From: Cheilinus undulatus | Lineage: Eukaryota > Chordata > Actinopteri > Labriformes > Labridae | NCBI RefSeq assembly: GCF_018320785.1 | Contig: NC_054885.1 | Span: 6,708,921 to 6,772,920 of the forward strand | DNA: 64,000 nt | Reading direction: 5' to 3' | In this document: in pieces, positions 36,701-44,009 of the stretch | Numbering within the stretch: position 1 is the stretch's first letter | Layout of the letters: each line of letters begins with the position of its first letter | The notes under the pieces: generated by a model | Told to the model about the DNA's origin: nothing | Database searches by the model: none | What the model saw: the letters and a program-made list of their open reading frames with translations, nothing else | Translations under genes and position numbers: made by a program

Positions 36701-38483
36701 TAACAGTGTCAGCATCTACTTTGTTAGCAGTAGGAGAAAACTGTCCCTTTATGAGAGTGTAACAGACAACATCAATCTTTCAGTTCAAAGAGAATGTTAA
36801 ACAGATCCAGTAATCCTCAAAACAAATGACTACACACAACAATTACTGTCTTTTTAAATAATTATATGTACCATTGTTCTGTGGGGACAATAAATCCCAC
36901 TTAAACACTAATATTATGCCCTGCAGTCTAAGACTCCACCCTCTATTGTTCCTAAATGACTCATAATCACCGTGCAGTTTGCCTACCTGTCAGTGCTGTC
37001 GTCGTCGTCCCCGTCACAGATATAAAGCTCACAGTCTGGGCTCAGGATGCACAAAGAGCTCTCCTCATAACCCACACGGCCTCCATTGACATCACAGTAG
37101 CTGCTCACCACAGACAGACCGTCAGAATCCTCCTGATAGGGTGACAAGGTGAGACACAGGCCAATCAAAACATCTCCATCTCTCTCCAGGTCACAGAGGA
37201 CAGAGACTGCATGTCCACAGATGGCAATGCACTCCAAAATGAGGCACAAAAGTTGCAGAAAAATCTTTTCTCTAGTGTATAGATTATCTGAAGGTATGCA
37301 TTAACTTTGTGCTAGAAAGCATTAAAGACTCTACAGCCGTCAGTGTGGCTCCATCGCCTCTGTCCTCTCCTGACACACGCACATGTTCAGCCTGCTATTC
37401 GATTAGGGTAACACCTCTGTAACTCGACCTGACTCGTGGCTTTTCTTCATCAATATTTCATCCCTTTTCTTGCCATAAACTCTTCTCTTGAAGAAGATTG
37501 CATCAAAAAGACTGTACACTCTGCAAATGCACGAAGTCCTGCAACTTTTAGGAAACTTTGAGTAAGGAAATGCAACAAAAGTGCATGCAAAAAAGGCTTT
37601 CAATATGCTGATATAAATCATATTTTAACTTCAGGTCTGACTATAAAAGCAGATTGAGAAAATGAAAAAGAGTTACCCCAGTTTCATGCTCTTTGGACAA
37701 ATTCCCTTTTTTTGTGAGTTACCCCTTGGTCTAAAATTACGAGTGATTCCCAAGAGCGCAGAAAATGATCCAGCCTCATGAATTTATAATAAGAGCCACC
37801 ACTAGTGCTCTGCTGCTCTCTGCCTTACCCCTAAAATGGTCTGTTTCTGACTTTTAACTAACAAGCAGTAATGACTAATGCATCCTCATAAACTGGGTTA
37901 GATATATGCAGCCTTAAAATGGAGTTTCTTGATATTTCATTGACCCAAAGAAGCTTACAAAACACTTACTTGTATGGTTATATTGTGAAACTTTCTCCAT
38001 CATTTCTTAACTTCAAGAGAGTTTAAGCCAATTCAAACATTGCAGTGCATTTTCATTATGCTTTTTTTTTACTTTTTATCCACTTTTAAAGTTCTTGAAC
38101 TAACCAGTGAGTTCAAATGTTGCTTCTCTTTATGTCCAGCTCATCTCTCAGCACATATTCTACTCTCCTCTCCATCTGTTCACCCCCTCCCTCCTCCCCT
38201 CCTCTGTCTTCCCTCTCACCTTGCTGCTGGTGTCTCTTTCCTCTGCTTGGGATGTGATCGGTGTTAGCAGCACTCCTTTGCCTGATCTGATCCAATTTTC
38301 AGTTCCACTTTTTGCCCCATCTCTGGTCTCTGTTGTGGCTTTCTGCTGCGGTGCTGATGAGTCTGTGCTCTCCCCTGCGCTGGTGTGCAGGTGCCTCTGG
38401 CGCAGGCAGTCGTGGCAGCGGGAGGGGTCGAAGATGTTGGGTTGAAACTTGGGGCAGATGGGCTCCTCAGCGGAGACGGGCAT
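3847..38483 (-). CDS. triobp: TRIO and F-actin binding protein, long form (17 coding exons)
   Basis: This actin-bundling cytoskeletal protein, the deafness gene product DFNB28 in humans, also binds TRIO. Joining 38220-38483, 36987-37132, 34454-34617, 31954-34030, 31308-31419, 28937-29008, 20268-20324, 18123-18191, 17880-17969, 17491-17600, 13488-13929, 12312-12549, 10800-10911, 9643-9802, 9227-9322, 6595-6681 and 3847-4008 on the minus strand gives one frame of 1,485 aa with all phases matching. Order: Cys-containing N-terminus (about 1-40), Ser/Arg repeats (about 342-704), PH domain (about 946-1054), then coiled coils to the C-terminus. Recognition rests on [40 protein letters not shown] and [13 protein letters not shown], which match human TRIOBP as I recall it. 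Human has a short Ser/Thr-rich linker between the first two PH exons that I do not find here, so a small exon may be missed. Confidence 0.93.
4672..5350. mobile_element. Non-autonomous hAT-type element in triobp intron
   Basis: The ends CAGTGGTACTCAAC and (reverse complement of the right end) CAGTGTTACTCAAC are inverted repeats. They are flanked by a perfect 8-bp duplication, CCCTAGAC, at 4664-4671 and 5351-5358. The interior is a pyrimidine-rich array built from 'CCATTTTTGCCACTTTT'-like units of about 20-25 bp. There is no transposase. The long frames here on both strands are low-complexity artefacts. Confidence 0.85.
5370..5870. repeat. Dispersed repeat related to 8230-8500
   Basis: This stretch shares GGCCAATCAGAGCAAC and a GCTTTGCAAGATGGAT..CC block, in the same order, with sequence around 8230-8500 in the next intron. 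It looks like a degenerate MITE family. Ends are not defined. Confidence 0.45.
5871..6594. other. triobp intron, nothing further recognised
   Basis: AT-rich intron between the repeat block and coding exon 16. No conserved motif or frame is visible. Confidence 0.4.
6595..6681 (-). CDS. triobp: triobp coding exon 16: coiled coil
   Basis: Residues 1404-1432 ([20 protein letters not shown]) are an 87-nt phase 0-0 exon. Acceptor TTTCTTGCAG|GTCCTT, donor AACACG|GTACGG. It is close to human [20 protein letters not shown]. Confidence 0.93.
6682..8229. other. triobp intron with a hAT-like end near 7952
   Basis: Mostly unique AT-rich intron. The sequence CTAGACCAGTTGAGAACCAC at about 7942-7961 resembles a right end of the hAT-like repeats seen elsewhere here. 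I could not find a matching left end, so it may be a truncated remnant. Confidence 0.35.
8450..8862 (+). mobile_element. CR1/L2-like LINE 3' fragment
   Basis: A 99-codon frame (8453-8752) ends with a run such as [18 protein letters not shown] after [12 protein letters not shown]. This is the typical C-terminal tail of reverse transcriptase proteins of teleost CR1/L2-group LINEs. It is followed by a short 3' tail ending in a repeated TTCTGATTCTGATT. The start overlaps a MITE-like block, so the element is a 5'-truncated fragment. The exact clade is not certain. Confidence 0.6.
9227..9322 (-). CDS. triobp: triobp coding exon 15: coiled coil
   Basis: Residues 1372-1403 start [15 protein letters not shown] and end CELE, joining the next exon to give [13 protein letters not shown], a run also present in human TRIOBP. 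Phase 0 at both ends. Confidence 0.92.
9643..9802 (-). CDS. triobp: triobp coding exon 14: coiled coil
   Basis: Residues about 1318-1371 ([20 protein letters not shown]) are continuous coiled coil ending REKDMEQL-like [14 protein letters not shown]. Acceptor TCCTTTCAG|GGCAGA, donor AACCAG|GTGAGC. Confidence 0.92.
9803..10799. other. triobp intron, nothing recognised
   Basis: AT-rich intron between coding exons 14 and 13. I see no repeat ends and no splice-bounded frame. Confidence 0.4.
10800..10911 (-). CDS. triobp: triobp coding exon 13: coiled coil
   Basis: Residues about 1281-1318 ([20 protein letters not shown]) match the human segment IEAMKKAYQEELSRE. Acceptor TTGGATTTCAG|TGATGG, donor CAAAA|GTGAGT. 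Confidence 0.92.
10912..12311. other. triobp intron, nothing recognised
   Basis: Intron between coding exons 13 and 12. Small open frames at 11693-11893 (+) and 11792-11983 (-) overlap and show no domain. Confidence 0.4.
12312..12549 (-). CDS. triobp: triobp coding exon 12: coiled coil with Gly-rich insert
   Basis: Residues 1202-1281 comprise coiled coil ([12 protein letters not shown]), a Gly-rich low-complexity insert of about 16 residues ([16 protein letters not shown]), then coiled coil again ([19 protein letters not shown]). The insert comes from a C-rich plus-strand run near 12471-12515 and interrupts the heptads. Confidence 0.92.
12550..13487. other. triobp intron with dispersed repeat remnant
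   Basis: Around 13180-13290 the motif CTGCAGGAGTTTGCCAGCAATT belongs, with drift, to a dispersed family also seen near 18550, 25700, 27300, 52410, 56410 and 59350. Otherwise nothing is recognisable. Confidence 0.4.
13488..13929 (-). CDS. triobp: triobp coding exon 11: linker with EYVELSP motif
   Basis: Residues about 1054-1201 carry SSDKEN and [11 protein letters not shown], both recognisable in human TRIOBP, then [16 protein letters not shown] and the start of the coiled coil (EALQRE). Long frames on the opposite strand here are shadows of this exon. Confidence 0.92.
13930..15720. other. triobp intron, nothing recognised
   Basis: AT-rich intron with a short TA repeat near 14193-14208 and a run of A's near 15400. 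No gene is seen. Confidence 0.4.
15721..15960. repeat. Interspersed repeat, copy 1 (paired with 39890-40640)
   Basis: This stretch shares the order GCACCCGGAGAGCACAGA, CAGTTCTTCCTTATGCCATT and ACTTTTTGAATTATGTTGCT with 39890-40640. The end has repeated AACTAACAAACTAAC. It resembles the 3' tail of a teleost retroposon. I am not sure of the class. Confidence 0.55.
15961..17490. other. triobp intron with CT repeat and GGTACC-rich repeat
   Basis: A (CT)n run lies at about 15993-16008. At about 16895-16990 the motif GGTACC recurs (CAGGTACCGGGAATCGGTACC), ending AAAGGTACCCATCCCTATCC, typical of a teleost DNA-transposon end. No gene is seen. Confidence 0.45.
17491..17600 (-). CDS. triobp: triobp coding exon 10: end of PH domain
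   Basis: Residues 1018-1054 ([19 protein letters not shown]) include the C-terminal PH helix with its Trp, followed by [11 protein letters not shown]. Acceptor TTCTTTACAG|ACACGA, donor TCACACA|GTAAGT. Confidence 0.93.
17880..17969 (-). CDS. triobp: triobp coding exon 9: PH domain
   Basis: Residues 988-1017 contain [20 protein letters not shown] and NYGFQIQ, matching the middle of the human PH domain. Acceptor TTTCTGTGCAG|AAAGAC, donor ATCCAG|GTGAGG. Confidence 0.93.
18123..18191 (-). CDS. triobp: triobp coding exon 8: PH domain
   Basis: Residues 965-987 begin [19 protein letters not shown], the PH-domain second and third strands. Phase 0 at both ends. Donor GAGGAG|GTACAT, acceptor GTTTTTTAG|TGGAAG. 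Confidence 0.92.
18192..20267. other. triobp intron with dispersed repeats
   Basis: AT-rich. One or more copies of the GTGCAGGAGTTT family lie around 18400-18620 and 19300-19780, including TTGACAACCCTAG-type ends near 20041. A run of A's is at 19199-19221. No gene is seen. Confidence 0.4.
20268..20324 (-). CDS. triobp: triobp coding exon 7: start of PH domain
   Basis: This exon encodes [19 protein letters not shown] (residues 946-964), nearly identical to human TRIOBP. It is the common acceptor for both the long form (from exon 6) and the short Met-Thr first exon at 27707. Acceptor CTTCACAG|CCCGAC, donor GGAGAG|GTGAGC. Confidence 0.93.
20325..23368. other. Large triobp intron, first part
   Basis: No exon of a known gene is visible. 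Degenerate repeat sequence of the same GCAAATTTTGGCAATCAAAAACAAG family occurs around 21520-21840. The other open frames have no domain and no conserved motif. Confidence 0.4.
23369..23765. mobile_element. MITE-like element, second copy
   Basis: The ends GCTGGGCAATTAATCG and ATAATTGAGCAGCAC are an imperfect inverted pair and match, inverted, the element at 1089-1490. No transposase frame is present. Confidence 0.5.
23870..24400 (+). mobile_element. L1/Tx1-like LINE ORF2 C-terminal remnant
   Basis: Frames around 23966-24166 read [27 protein letters not shown], the zinc-knuckle-end region typical of L1-group ORF2 C-termini. It is followed by AATAAAAACTG-rich tail sequence. No intact ORF; a decayed 5'-truncated copy in the large triobp intron. 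Confidence 0.6.
24401..25980. other. triobp intron with dispersed repeat copies
   Basis: At least two diverged copies of the GTGCAGGAGTTTG..GACAACCCT family lie here (about 24470-24830 and 25530-25790). No gene is seen. Confidence 0.4.
26001..26178. repeat. Compact inverted/direct repeat triplet
   Basis: An arm at 26017-26057 (GTTGCTAGTGTATTTGTGCA ... GCCAGAGC) is nearly perfectly inverted at 26084-26124, then repeated directly at about 26120-26178. The single strand could fold into a hairpin of about 40 bp. The sequence is a derivative of the dispersed GCAGGAGTTTG family. Confidence 0.85.
26288..26485 (+). mobile_element. tRNA-derived SINE
   Basis: It has an A-box-like TGGCCTAGCAGTAAAGT followed by a B box GGGTTCAATCCTGG, then a body and an A-rich tail (AAATAAATAAATC). 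Related pieces lie at about 53500-53620 (inverted), 53650-53800 and 53825-53965. It is not a functional tRNA gene: the anticodon arm is not recognisable. Confidence 0.7.
26486..27480. other. triobp intron with more dispersed repeat copies
   Basis: More diverged copies of the GTGCAGGAGTTTAC family, including one near 27300. No gene. CpG density rises from about 27480 onward toward the internal promoter. Confidence 0.4.
27480..28135. promoter_or_regulatory. CpG-rich patch: putative internal, divergent triobp promoter
   Basis: Against an AT-rich, CpG-poor intron, this stretch has many CpGs (about 15 in 27840-28130 by eye, plus CAGCGCGTGCGCACC at about 27518). It holds the Met-Thr first exon on the minus strand and a 65-codon frame starting 214 bp away on the plus strand. 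This fits an unmethylated bidirectional promoter. No TATA box is placed. Confidence 0.6.
27926..28123 (+). CDS. Candidate small membrane protein (65 aa), antisense to triobp
   Basis: The frame begins ATG at 27926 and ends TGA at 28121-28123. The N-terminal half is charged ([20 protein letters not shown]). A hydrophobic segment at residues about 36-58 ([20 protein letters not shown]) looks like one membrane span, followed by a short tail. The start context is weak (no purine at -3). I do not recognise the family. It sits in the CpG-rich patch divergent from the internal triobp exon, and it is a single uninterrupted frame with non-repetitive composition. It could be a real microprotein gene or a chance frame. 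Confidence 0.4.
   Translation: MIEESLSDLKDKVHMNDQAGKKDYVFKTTEFKTFWQVVTDGLLLALLCLCSLLSLHFLGGSAKIV
28136..28936. other. triobp intron upstream of internal promoter
   Basis: No exon is seen. The composition is more balanced than the surrounding intron. Regulatory content cannot be judged by eye. Confidence 0.35.
28937..29008 (-). CDS. triobp: triobp coding exon 6
   Basis: This 72-nt phase 0-0 exon (residues 922-945) has acceptor TTTTCCAG|CGGTCT and donor ATGCAG|GTATGT. An internal GT (AAAG|GTAATC) could give a shorter 44-nt version, but that would shift the frame. The exon is specific to the long form because the internal first exon lies downstream of it. Confidence 0.7.
29009..29904. other. 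triobp intron with a 20-G run
   Basis: A homopolymer of 20 G lies at 29474-29493. CCAGTGTCCACTAGAGGCTG nearby resembles other teleost dispersed sequence. No gene is seen. Confidence 0.6.
29905..30475. repeat. 82-bp tandem repeat, seven copies
   Basis: The anchor GAAAGCTCACTGTGG recurs with drift at 29936, 30018, 30100, 30174, 30256, 30338 and about 30420. Spacings are 82, 82, 74, 82, 82 and 82. Each unit has CTGTAACTCAAATACTGTAA, the anchor, AAATGCCTCACCTC and a CATTTGCACTAATTAATC segment. Copies are diverged. There is no coding content. Confidence 0.9.
30476..31307. other. triobp intron, nothing recognised
   Basis: Open frames at 30434-30622 (-) and 31009-31212 (+) have no domain. Nothing else is identified. 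Confidence 0.4.
31308..31419 (-). CDS. triobp: triobp coding exon 5
   Basis: The acceptor is CTGTTGCAG|CCACTC and the donor is TTACAG|GTAGGC. The frame is open (residues 884-921, [19 protein letters not shown]) and phases match both sides. It links the repeat exon to the PH region. Recognition is by phase and splice sites only. Confidence 0.75.
31420..31953. other. triobp intron 5' to exon 5, with a 12-G run
   Basis: A G-run of 12 lies at 31556-31567. The three overlapping plus-strand frames (31375-31923) appear to be decayed Tc1/mariner-type or unclassified repeat sequence, with no domain recognised. The repeat-exon read-through frame ends here at 31920. Confidence 0.4.
31954..34030 (-). 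CDS. triobp: triobp coding exon 4: large Ser/Arg repeat exon
   Basis: This is a single 2,077-nt exon, residues about 192-884. It has about ten degenerate repeats with a period of 32-37 residues, of the form SPxRRxY ... SQxxLRKxE, at 32493-33581. This is the position of the mammalian repeat exon that binds F-actin in long isoforms, although the fish motif differs. Near its end [20 protein letters not shown] resembles the human REEYTVLADLPPP segment. The donor is GCCAG|GTCAGA. If that donor is skipped, the frame runs about 10 more codons to a stop at 31920. Confidence 0.9.
34454..34617 (-). CDS. triobp: triobp coding exon 3
   Basis: The exon encodes residues about 137-192, including [19 protein letters not shown] and a Pro/Arg-rich stretch. 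The splice sites (TATGTAG|CTGTC and TCAG|GTACAT) and 1-nt phases match both neighbours. No known domain is visible. Confidence 0.8.
34618..36986. repeat. triobp intron with pyrimidine-rich hAT-like interior and TATTGGT repeats
   Basis: From about 34965 (CAGGCCTGCCCATAGATT) to about 36405 (CTTAATGGCAGCCTCG) lies an element whose interior is an array of 'TTTTGCCACTTTTAACC' units. The ends are loosely inverted, without a clean duplication. It is followed at about 36420-36720 by a degenerate (TATTGGTAT..)n array. A 122-codon frame at 35819 is a translation of the array, not a gene. Confidence 0.6.
36987..37132 (-). CDS. triobp: triobp coding exon 2
   Basis: The acceptor is CACCCTATCAG|GAGGAT and the donor is GACAG|GTAGGC. 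The exon encodes an acidic, Cys-containing segment (residues about 89-137) with an Asp run (GDDDDSTD). Phases fit exon 1 (0) and exon 3 (2). No domain is recognised. Confidence 0.8.
37133..38219. other. triobp intron 1 of the coding part, nothing recognised
   Basis: No repeat ends or frames of interest. A C/T-rich stretch at about 38160-38219 abuts the exon 1 donor. Confidence 0.4.
38220..38483 (-). CDS. triobp: triobp coding exon 1 (long-form N-terminus)
   Basis: The ATG at 38483 has a strong context (CACCATGC). Residues 1-88 begin with a Cys-bearing segment ([19 protein letters not shown]) resembling the human long-form start, which has the same Cys spacing. The donor is AAG|GTGAGA, phase 0. 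The exon extends 5' as untranslated sequence to an acceptor near 38533 (TGTTTTAG). Confidence 0.85.
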
Positions 38484-38533
38484 GGTGAGTCCGGAGGAGG
38501 AATCTGAAGGGTCATCTCATCCAGCAGAGGAAA

Positions 38534-38739
38534 CTAAAACAGCAGATACATATTTAAATGCAATAGAATGAAGACACAAAACAGAAACACTTTATTACAA
38601 GGAACAAAAAATGGGATAGTACCTAATGGTACAGGAACAAACAAGCAACTACTTGCTGGTATACATGGAACAGATTAGAAACTAAGTGCCTGCTAACCAG
38701 GGAAGGGACAGGTAACTTACTGCTGGTATAGGGAAAGAA
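38534..38739. other. triobp 5' intron, nothing recognised
   Basis: AT-rich intron following the 5' edge of the first coding exon. Confidence 0.35.
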
Positions 38740-39085
38740 TGGACATTAAAGCGCTACCCAGCCACAGAAAAAAATGATTCACTACTGCCACAAACCACTG
38801 GTAATGGTTTTAAGCACTGTTCTTTGCACCTTTTTGTTTGTTATGCATCTCACAAATGTTCTTCTGTTTGATCCAAATACCTCAAACTTGGATTCATCTG
38901 TGCACAACACCTTCTTCTGGTCTCCCAGTCTTTTTGCTGCCTTATTAGTAAAATGGTTTTTAGCTGTGCAACATGATTAACTCGGATTAGCAGCCATATG
39001 AGGAGATTGATGCAGAGGACTGACAGTTGGTGAAAATGTTTTTCTTTGGAAGTTTTTCTTTTGCAAAGTGATCCAAAACTTTTAA
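38740..39085 (-). mobile_element. Tc1/mariner-like transposon fragment
   Basis: The stretch includes CAAACTTGGATTCATCTGTG and CACCTTCTTCTGG, complementary to the mid-part of a Tc1-type transposase. Its right side ends AAAACTTTTAAGCGATAGTG, a Tc1-like terminal inverted repeat. It is truncated, with no intact frame. Confidence 0.5.
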
Positions 39086-39516
39086 GCGATAGTGTAAATG
39101 AAACTTAACTTGGGAAGGAATGGGTAATTAGGTGCTAGTGTAGAGAGAAAAAATAAGTAACTAACTGCTAGTTAACCAGGAAAAGAATGGGTTGTGAGTC
39201 GTTGTCTCTAAAATGAATATGTAACTATATATACCGTTGGACAGCCTGTTTATTTCCCTTTTAAATGGTGCCACATTTGTAAGGAACATGCATTTGTGGG
39301 ATGAGCAGCAGAGCTGAGTATGTGAGTTGCACCCATGACAAATTTGCCAAATCTTCTCTGCCAATGCCAAACAACTGATTCTGCCATTGACTTTTGTTTT
39401 GTGTTTGGTGGACTGGATGATTGAAGTTTGGAGAAACAAGACATACTGACAACAGGAGCCTCAGTAGTGTGTGGAAGAACCACACACAACCACAACAGCC
39501 ACAACAGCCTGGCCCC

Positions 39517-41150
39517 AAACCTGGGTACAGTTGTAACACGGATCAGGGACGGTTGCAACATATAAAAAAAAAACAAAAAAACAAACAAACAAAAAAAAAC
39601 ATTAAATTTCACAAATTAACTTCTGCCTTTTTTCTCAATAAGCACAGTATTCTTACAATATTAAAGTATAATATATCTAATAAGCTTTGTTTTGTGTAAA
39701 ACATCAGCCTACCTTGGGTCACTGTGTAGATGTTACCGAAGCTATAAAAACTCAATATTTCAGTGTGGGACAAATAGAATGGAATAAAAACATTTATTGT
39801 TATTATAAAATTCAAATTGTCTTAAACTCCAGTGAATATGAACTTTGATTTTAAGTTTAAGTTTTATTCTAAGTTTTGTTAAAGGCACACAAATAACTAG
39901 AAAAGGACTCGGAGAGCACAGACTTCCGCCTTTAGCCCTATCTCCCAATAGTGAAAAATCATTTTAAAAATTCCGGGGTCCGTCCCCATGTGCCCCCCAC
40001 CACAGCATTCGCCAAGTACTCCCTCCCCGGTGGAGATGACGCGCGGTGAGGCAAAGCACTGGCGTCGCTATGGGTGTACTGTCATGGTGGAAGCATTGCC
40101 TGCCGATGCCAACAGATGCACTGAGTCTCACCCATGGTCTCACCGGACGACTGGAAGTCATGGCAGAGGGTGAATATTCCTCTATTCCTCCCAGTATTGT
40201 AAGTATTCTCGCTACAATTCGCTGTCTTTCTCTCTGTTACGCTCTGACTCGTCTCCTCGACCGGGCGTGCCTCTTTCAAACTCTATAAACTCCAAAACTT
40301 TGAATAGAAAGACACCCAAAAATGCTGCTGGGATTGAAGATACTCATGTCCACCATCTCCTGGTGTAAAGTGGTAACAGCACAGACCTCCGCCATCAGCC
40401 CCTTCTCCCAATAATACAGAATCCTTTAAAAAACTCCTGGATCCAGACGGTGATCTGGATCAGTCCCAAAACCTAATCAGTTCTTCCTTATGCCATTTCT
40501 GACATCTCCTGAAAATTGCATTAAAATCTGTCCACAACTTTTTGAGTTATGTTGCTAACAAATGAACAAACTAACAAATTAACAAATTAACAAACGAACG
40601 ACCCCACCCGATCACATAACCTCTTTGGTGGAGGTAGAGCAACACTTGCCTCTTCCCCCTTTAGGTGAACAATTCTGCTAGCTCCAGAACAATTCTGCTG
40701 GCTCCCAGAAAGAATCAACAAGAATGGGAATTCTCATTGTCTTATAATATGATTGCCTGTTCTGTTCATCGTGAGCAATGAAATATATTAATTGTGTCTA
40801 TTTTGAACTAAAAATCTTCAAAAATAATATTGTGTGGTCTGTTTTGATATGACCAGCCCCTAAATCGGGGACAGTTGCAACAGTTGCAACCGTCCCCATG
40901 GTATCAGTCATGACAAAACATCATGTGCTAGCTAGCCACACTGACACTGACACATGCTAACCATGTCACTGAATAGTCAACAAAACAATGACTCAAACTA
41001 GGTAAGTTTGGATTAATTCATACAAAAGATCAGGACAGTATGACAAAAATACAGCTCTTGAAAAAAGCTGCTTTCATACCACCAAAACAACTTTTTAAGG
41101 CTTGTTGCAACCGTCCCTTGTTGCAACTGTCCCCAGTCTCCCCTAACTAC
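39517..41150. repeat. Repeat block with GTTGCAACNGTCCCC ends and nested retroposon
   Basis: GGACGGTTGCAAC (about 39547), GGGGACAGTTGCAAC (about 40868) and TTGCAACTGTCCCC (about 41121) suggest terminal or internal pieces of one family. At 40868-40898 two such units form a short palindrome. A retroposon-like tail at 39890-40640, shared with 15721-15960, is nested inside. No coding frame is credible. Confidence 0.5.
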
Positions 41151-41939
41151 TGCATAGATTACCTCAACTAATAATGGCATTTTAACAAATGAGTGACCAA
41201 CTGCCAGTTAACTAGAGAAATAATTAGTAGCTAAGTGTAAAATAACCAAGCACAGAATGAGGAACCACCTGCTAATTTACCTGGGGATTTTAAGGTTAAA
41301 CCCACAAAACACATCTGTGTAAAAATTGTCAAATTTATGCTGTTCATTAACTCATCAAATAGAACAGCAGTGCTGTGAACAGATGCAGAGACATCAGTCT
41401 TACTTAAAAGAGGCATTTGCTCTTCCAACTATTTCATGAAGCTGACATACATATAGGTTGACAGGAGTAAATCCAGCACACTGCTCATGTTTAGCATCAA
41501 TATCCATTAGAAGATAAACACTTTCTGATAGATGGTGATGCTGAGAGGGACCAGTGTATGAGATAAACAGATCTAATAAAACATGTACCTTATGTCATGC
41601 AGTGTGGTTGTGACATTTCATTGCGTGAGATTGTTGTAACCACAGATCCGTAGCTTAATTTCACAGGTAAGAGGATCTTTAATTTCATGCTTCACGCAGG
41701 ATGTAAAGCGGAACTGTTAAGGAAGGTGATAACTAATTAAAGCCGAGGACAGTGAAACACAATCCTGTCAGAGAACTGTAAAAGCTGACAGAGTAGCTTC
41801 ACCTGCAACCACAAGAAATAATCTGACCCACTTTAGAAACAGCACAGCCTCAAGGAAGGGAAGGGAATCCTATATGAAAGAAAGAAATATTGATGATTGA
41901 AATAGAAAGTTTTGGTTTTGGAATAAAAATGCTCATTAC
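41151..41939. other. triobp first intron, nothing further recognised
   Basis: Unique AT-rich sequence between the repeat block and the probable 5'UTR exon. Confidence 0.35.
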
Positions 41940-42100
41940 CTGAGAAGAGGCTCCTGCTGTCAGCTCCACCTTGGATGTTCCATCAGGACTCTGAGGATAA
42001 ACTGGCCCTCAGACCCCTCTCATGACTCCTCTTCACATCCTCTCTATACTCCTGAGCTGCCAAACTCTCAAATCAATCTGATTGGCTGATCTGACAATGA
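41940..42100 (-). other. Probable triobp 5'UTR exon (distal promoter)
   Basis: A consensus donor (TTCTCAG|GTAATG) lies at 41938-41939. It is followed on the minus strand by an open, non-repetitive stretch with an ATG-initiated short upstream frame (Met-Glu-His-Pro-Arg-Trp-Ser-stop). The first coding exon has an acceptor at about 38533, so this would be an untranslated first exon. The 5' limit and promoter are not resolved. Confidence 0.5.
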
Positions 42101-44009
42101 GTGAAACTGAAGCATCCTACAGGCCATAGTGGCTCTCAGTTAACACAGCAGAGACCCCGGAGCCAACATGGAGCTTCAGCTTCCTCTGTATTAAATATCA
42201 TGAGGCTTTAGAAAGCGAAATGAAACGCTCATGCTCATGGCAGCTGGCACACGCTGGATCGAGTTAACGTAAATAAATAAACACAGGCGAGGTGAGGGTT
42301 GAACAAACATCACAACCGTTGGCTGTGAGCTGGGAGGCTAACAATGACTTGGCATAATACCTTTATAATTAAACAATATCAATACCTGTTTGATATTTTT
42401 GAAATCACAAAGAAATAACTCAGTAATTGTGATTTCTTTTTCTTTGTTACCCGAAATTGCAGGCAAATTTCCAGTCTAGGTTTCACAGAGTCACAGTTGC
42501 ACACTTGTAACCAATTTTTGCCGAATATTAACCCTTTTCATCTCTTTCCCCACACACTTTTGCTACTTTAAACTCTGTTTTGCTACTTTTAAAATCCCAT
42601 TCACTACCTTTTCTGCCCATTTCTTTCCACAACTTTTCCTGCCTGATTTTGGCATTTTTACACATTTCCACTGCTTTCTGCCTATTGAGCCTCTGTTAAC
42701 CCATTTTTGCAACTATTACCTCTTTTCACCACCTTAAATGCCCATTTTTGCCACTCTTAACTGCATTTCAATGTATGTTACAGCCTTTATTTGCTCTATT
42801 AATCACTTGTTGCCAATTTTGGTCTCTTTTTTGCCCATTTTACCACTTTAAACATATCTATGCCACTTTTAATCCACTTTGATTCTATTTTTTAGAAAAG
42901 GGGGTTTACATTTTTGAAGACAGCTACATATGACAACATAAATAAATATATATATATATATATATTTGGGTTTTTTTTTTTGTTTTTTTTTTGCTTTGAA
43001 TAGAGTGGTTATAATCATTATCTATCCAGGTCCCGGTGGCAGCAGCCAATCCAGACATGCCTCTCCTCAGCAACATTTTCAGGCTCTACCTGGGGGATTT
43101 TGAGGCATTCCCAGGCCAGTTGAGATACGGTATATCATCCCTCCAGCAAGTCCTGGGTCTACCCTGGGGTCTCCTTCCAGTTGGAGGCACCTGGAAGACC
43201 TCCAGGAGGTGACTAGGAGGCATCCTGATCAGATGCTTGAACCATCTCACCTGGACTAAAGTCGCAGCAGCTTTACTTTGAGATCCCTCCCCTTAAGGCT
43301 GAGCCCAGACACCCTCCCTTGTTATTATTCAGGTAAAAAAAATAAAATAGGGTTATCAAAGCTTAACTTTACAATAAATCATGATTGTTGCTGACTTCCA
43401 TGGTCTCCCTGTTTTTTCTGAGCCCCATAAAGCCTTCCCCTTTTATACCCTTTATGGGCAGCCTTGTCCTTCCCCATAGGTTTACATGGTTTTCGCCTAA
43501 AGTTGACTTATTGTTGAATATCTTCTTTGTGTCCAGTGATCCACATTCTCATTTGCAACATTAGAGAAAAACCTGGTAAGTAAACTACCTGTGTTGGATA
43601 AACAATTCATCCTAGACTTGATCTAACCTCATTCTCACAGATTACTTCTACATGAAGGTGACCTTTATAATGCCATTACATGATCCATTTACAATACAGA
43701 GGGCTCAAAGCTGATCATCTCTGTGACCCTATCAGCTTCTCAAGGGTCATGTGACCTGTTGTGACAGCTTTCATTCTACTTTTTGGGCATCTTATCTTTA
43801 ACATGTCTAAAATGCTCTCAGACTTACTGACTGTTCTTCCTTTAGATCACTCACAGGTAATTCTGAGCTGTGAGGAAATTGAGCTAAGGGTTGATTTCCT
43901 GATCTTCTGTAGAGGATGTTGACAACAGCAGCAGGATTCCTATCAAACAATAGCAATAGAAAAATCCAGATTAAATACTCTGACTGTTTATGAGATGAGT
44001 CTCATCACA
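42101..44009. repeat. triobp-nol12 intergenic region with dispersed repeats
   Basis: At 42500-42900 there is a 'TTTTGCCACTTTTAACC' array like those in the hAT-type elements. A (TA)n run lies at about 42948-42966. A common teleost repeat of the form CCCGGTGGCAGCAGCCAATC ... GGTCTCCTTCCAGTTGGAG is at about 43030-43320, and at 43425-43470 a 'CCATAAAGCCTTCCCCTTTT ... GGGCAGCC' end like those near 36360 and 57780. No gene. Confidence 0.5.

Noticed and set aside
38264-38515. 83-codon minus frame starting upstream of the triobp ATG
   Set aside because: It overlaps exon 1 in another frame. The frame starting at 38483 has the strong start context, the conserved Cys segment and matching phase into exon 2.
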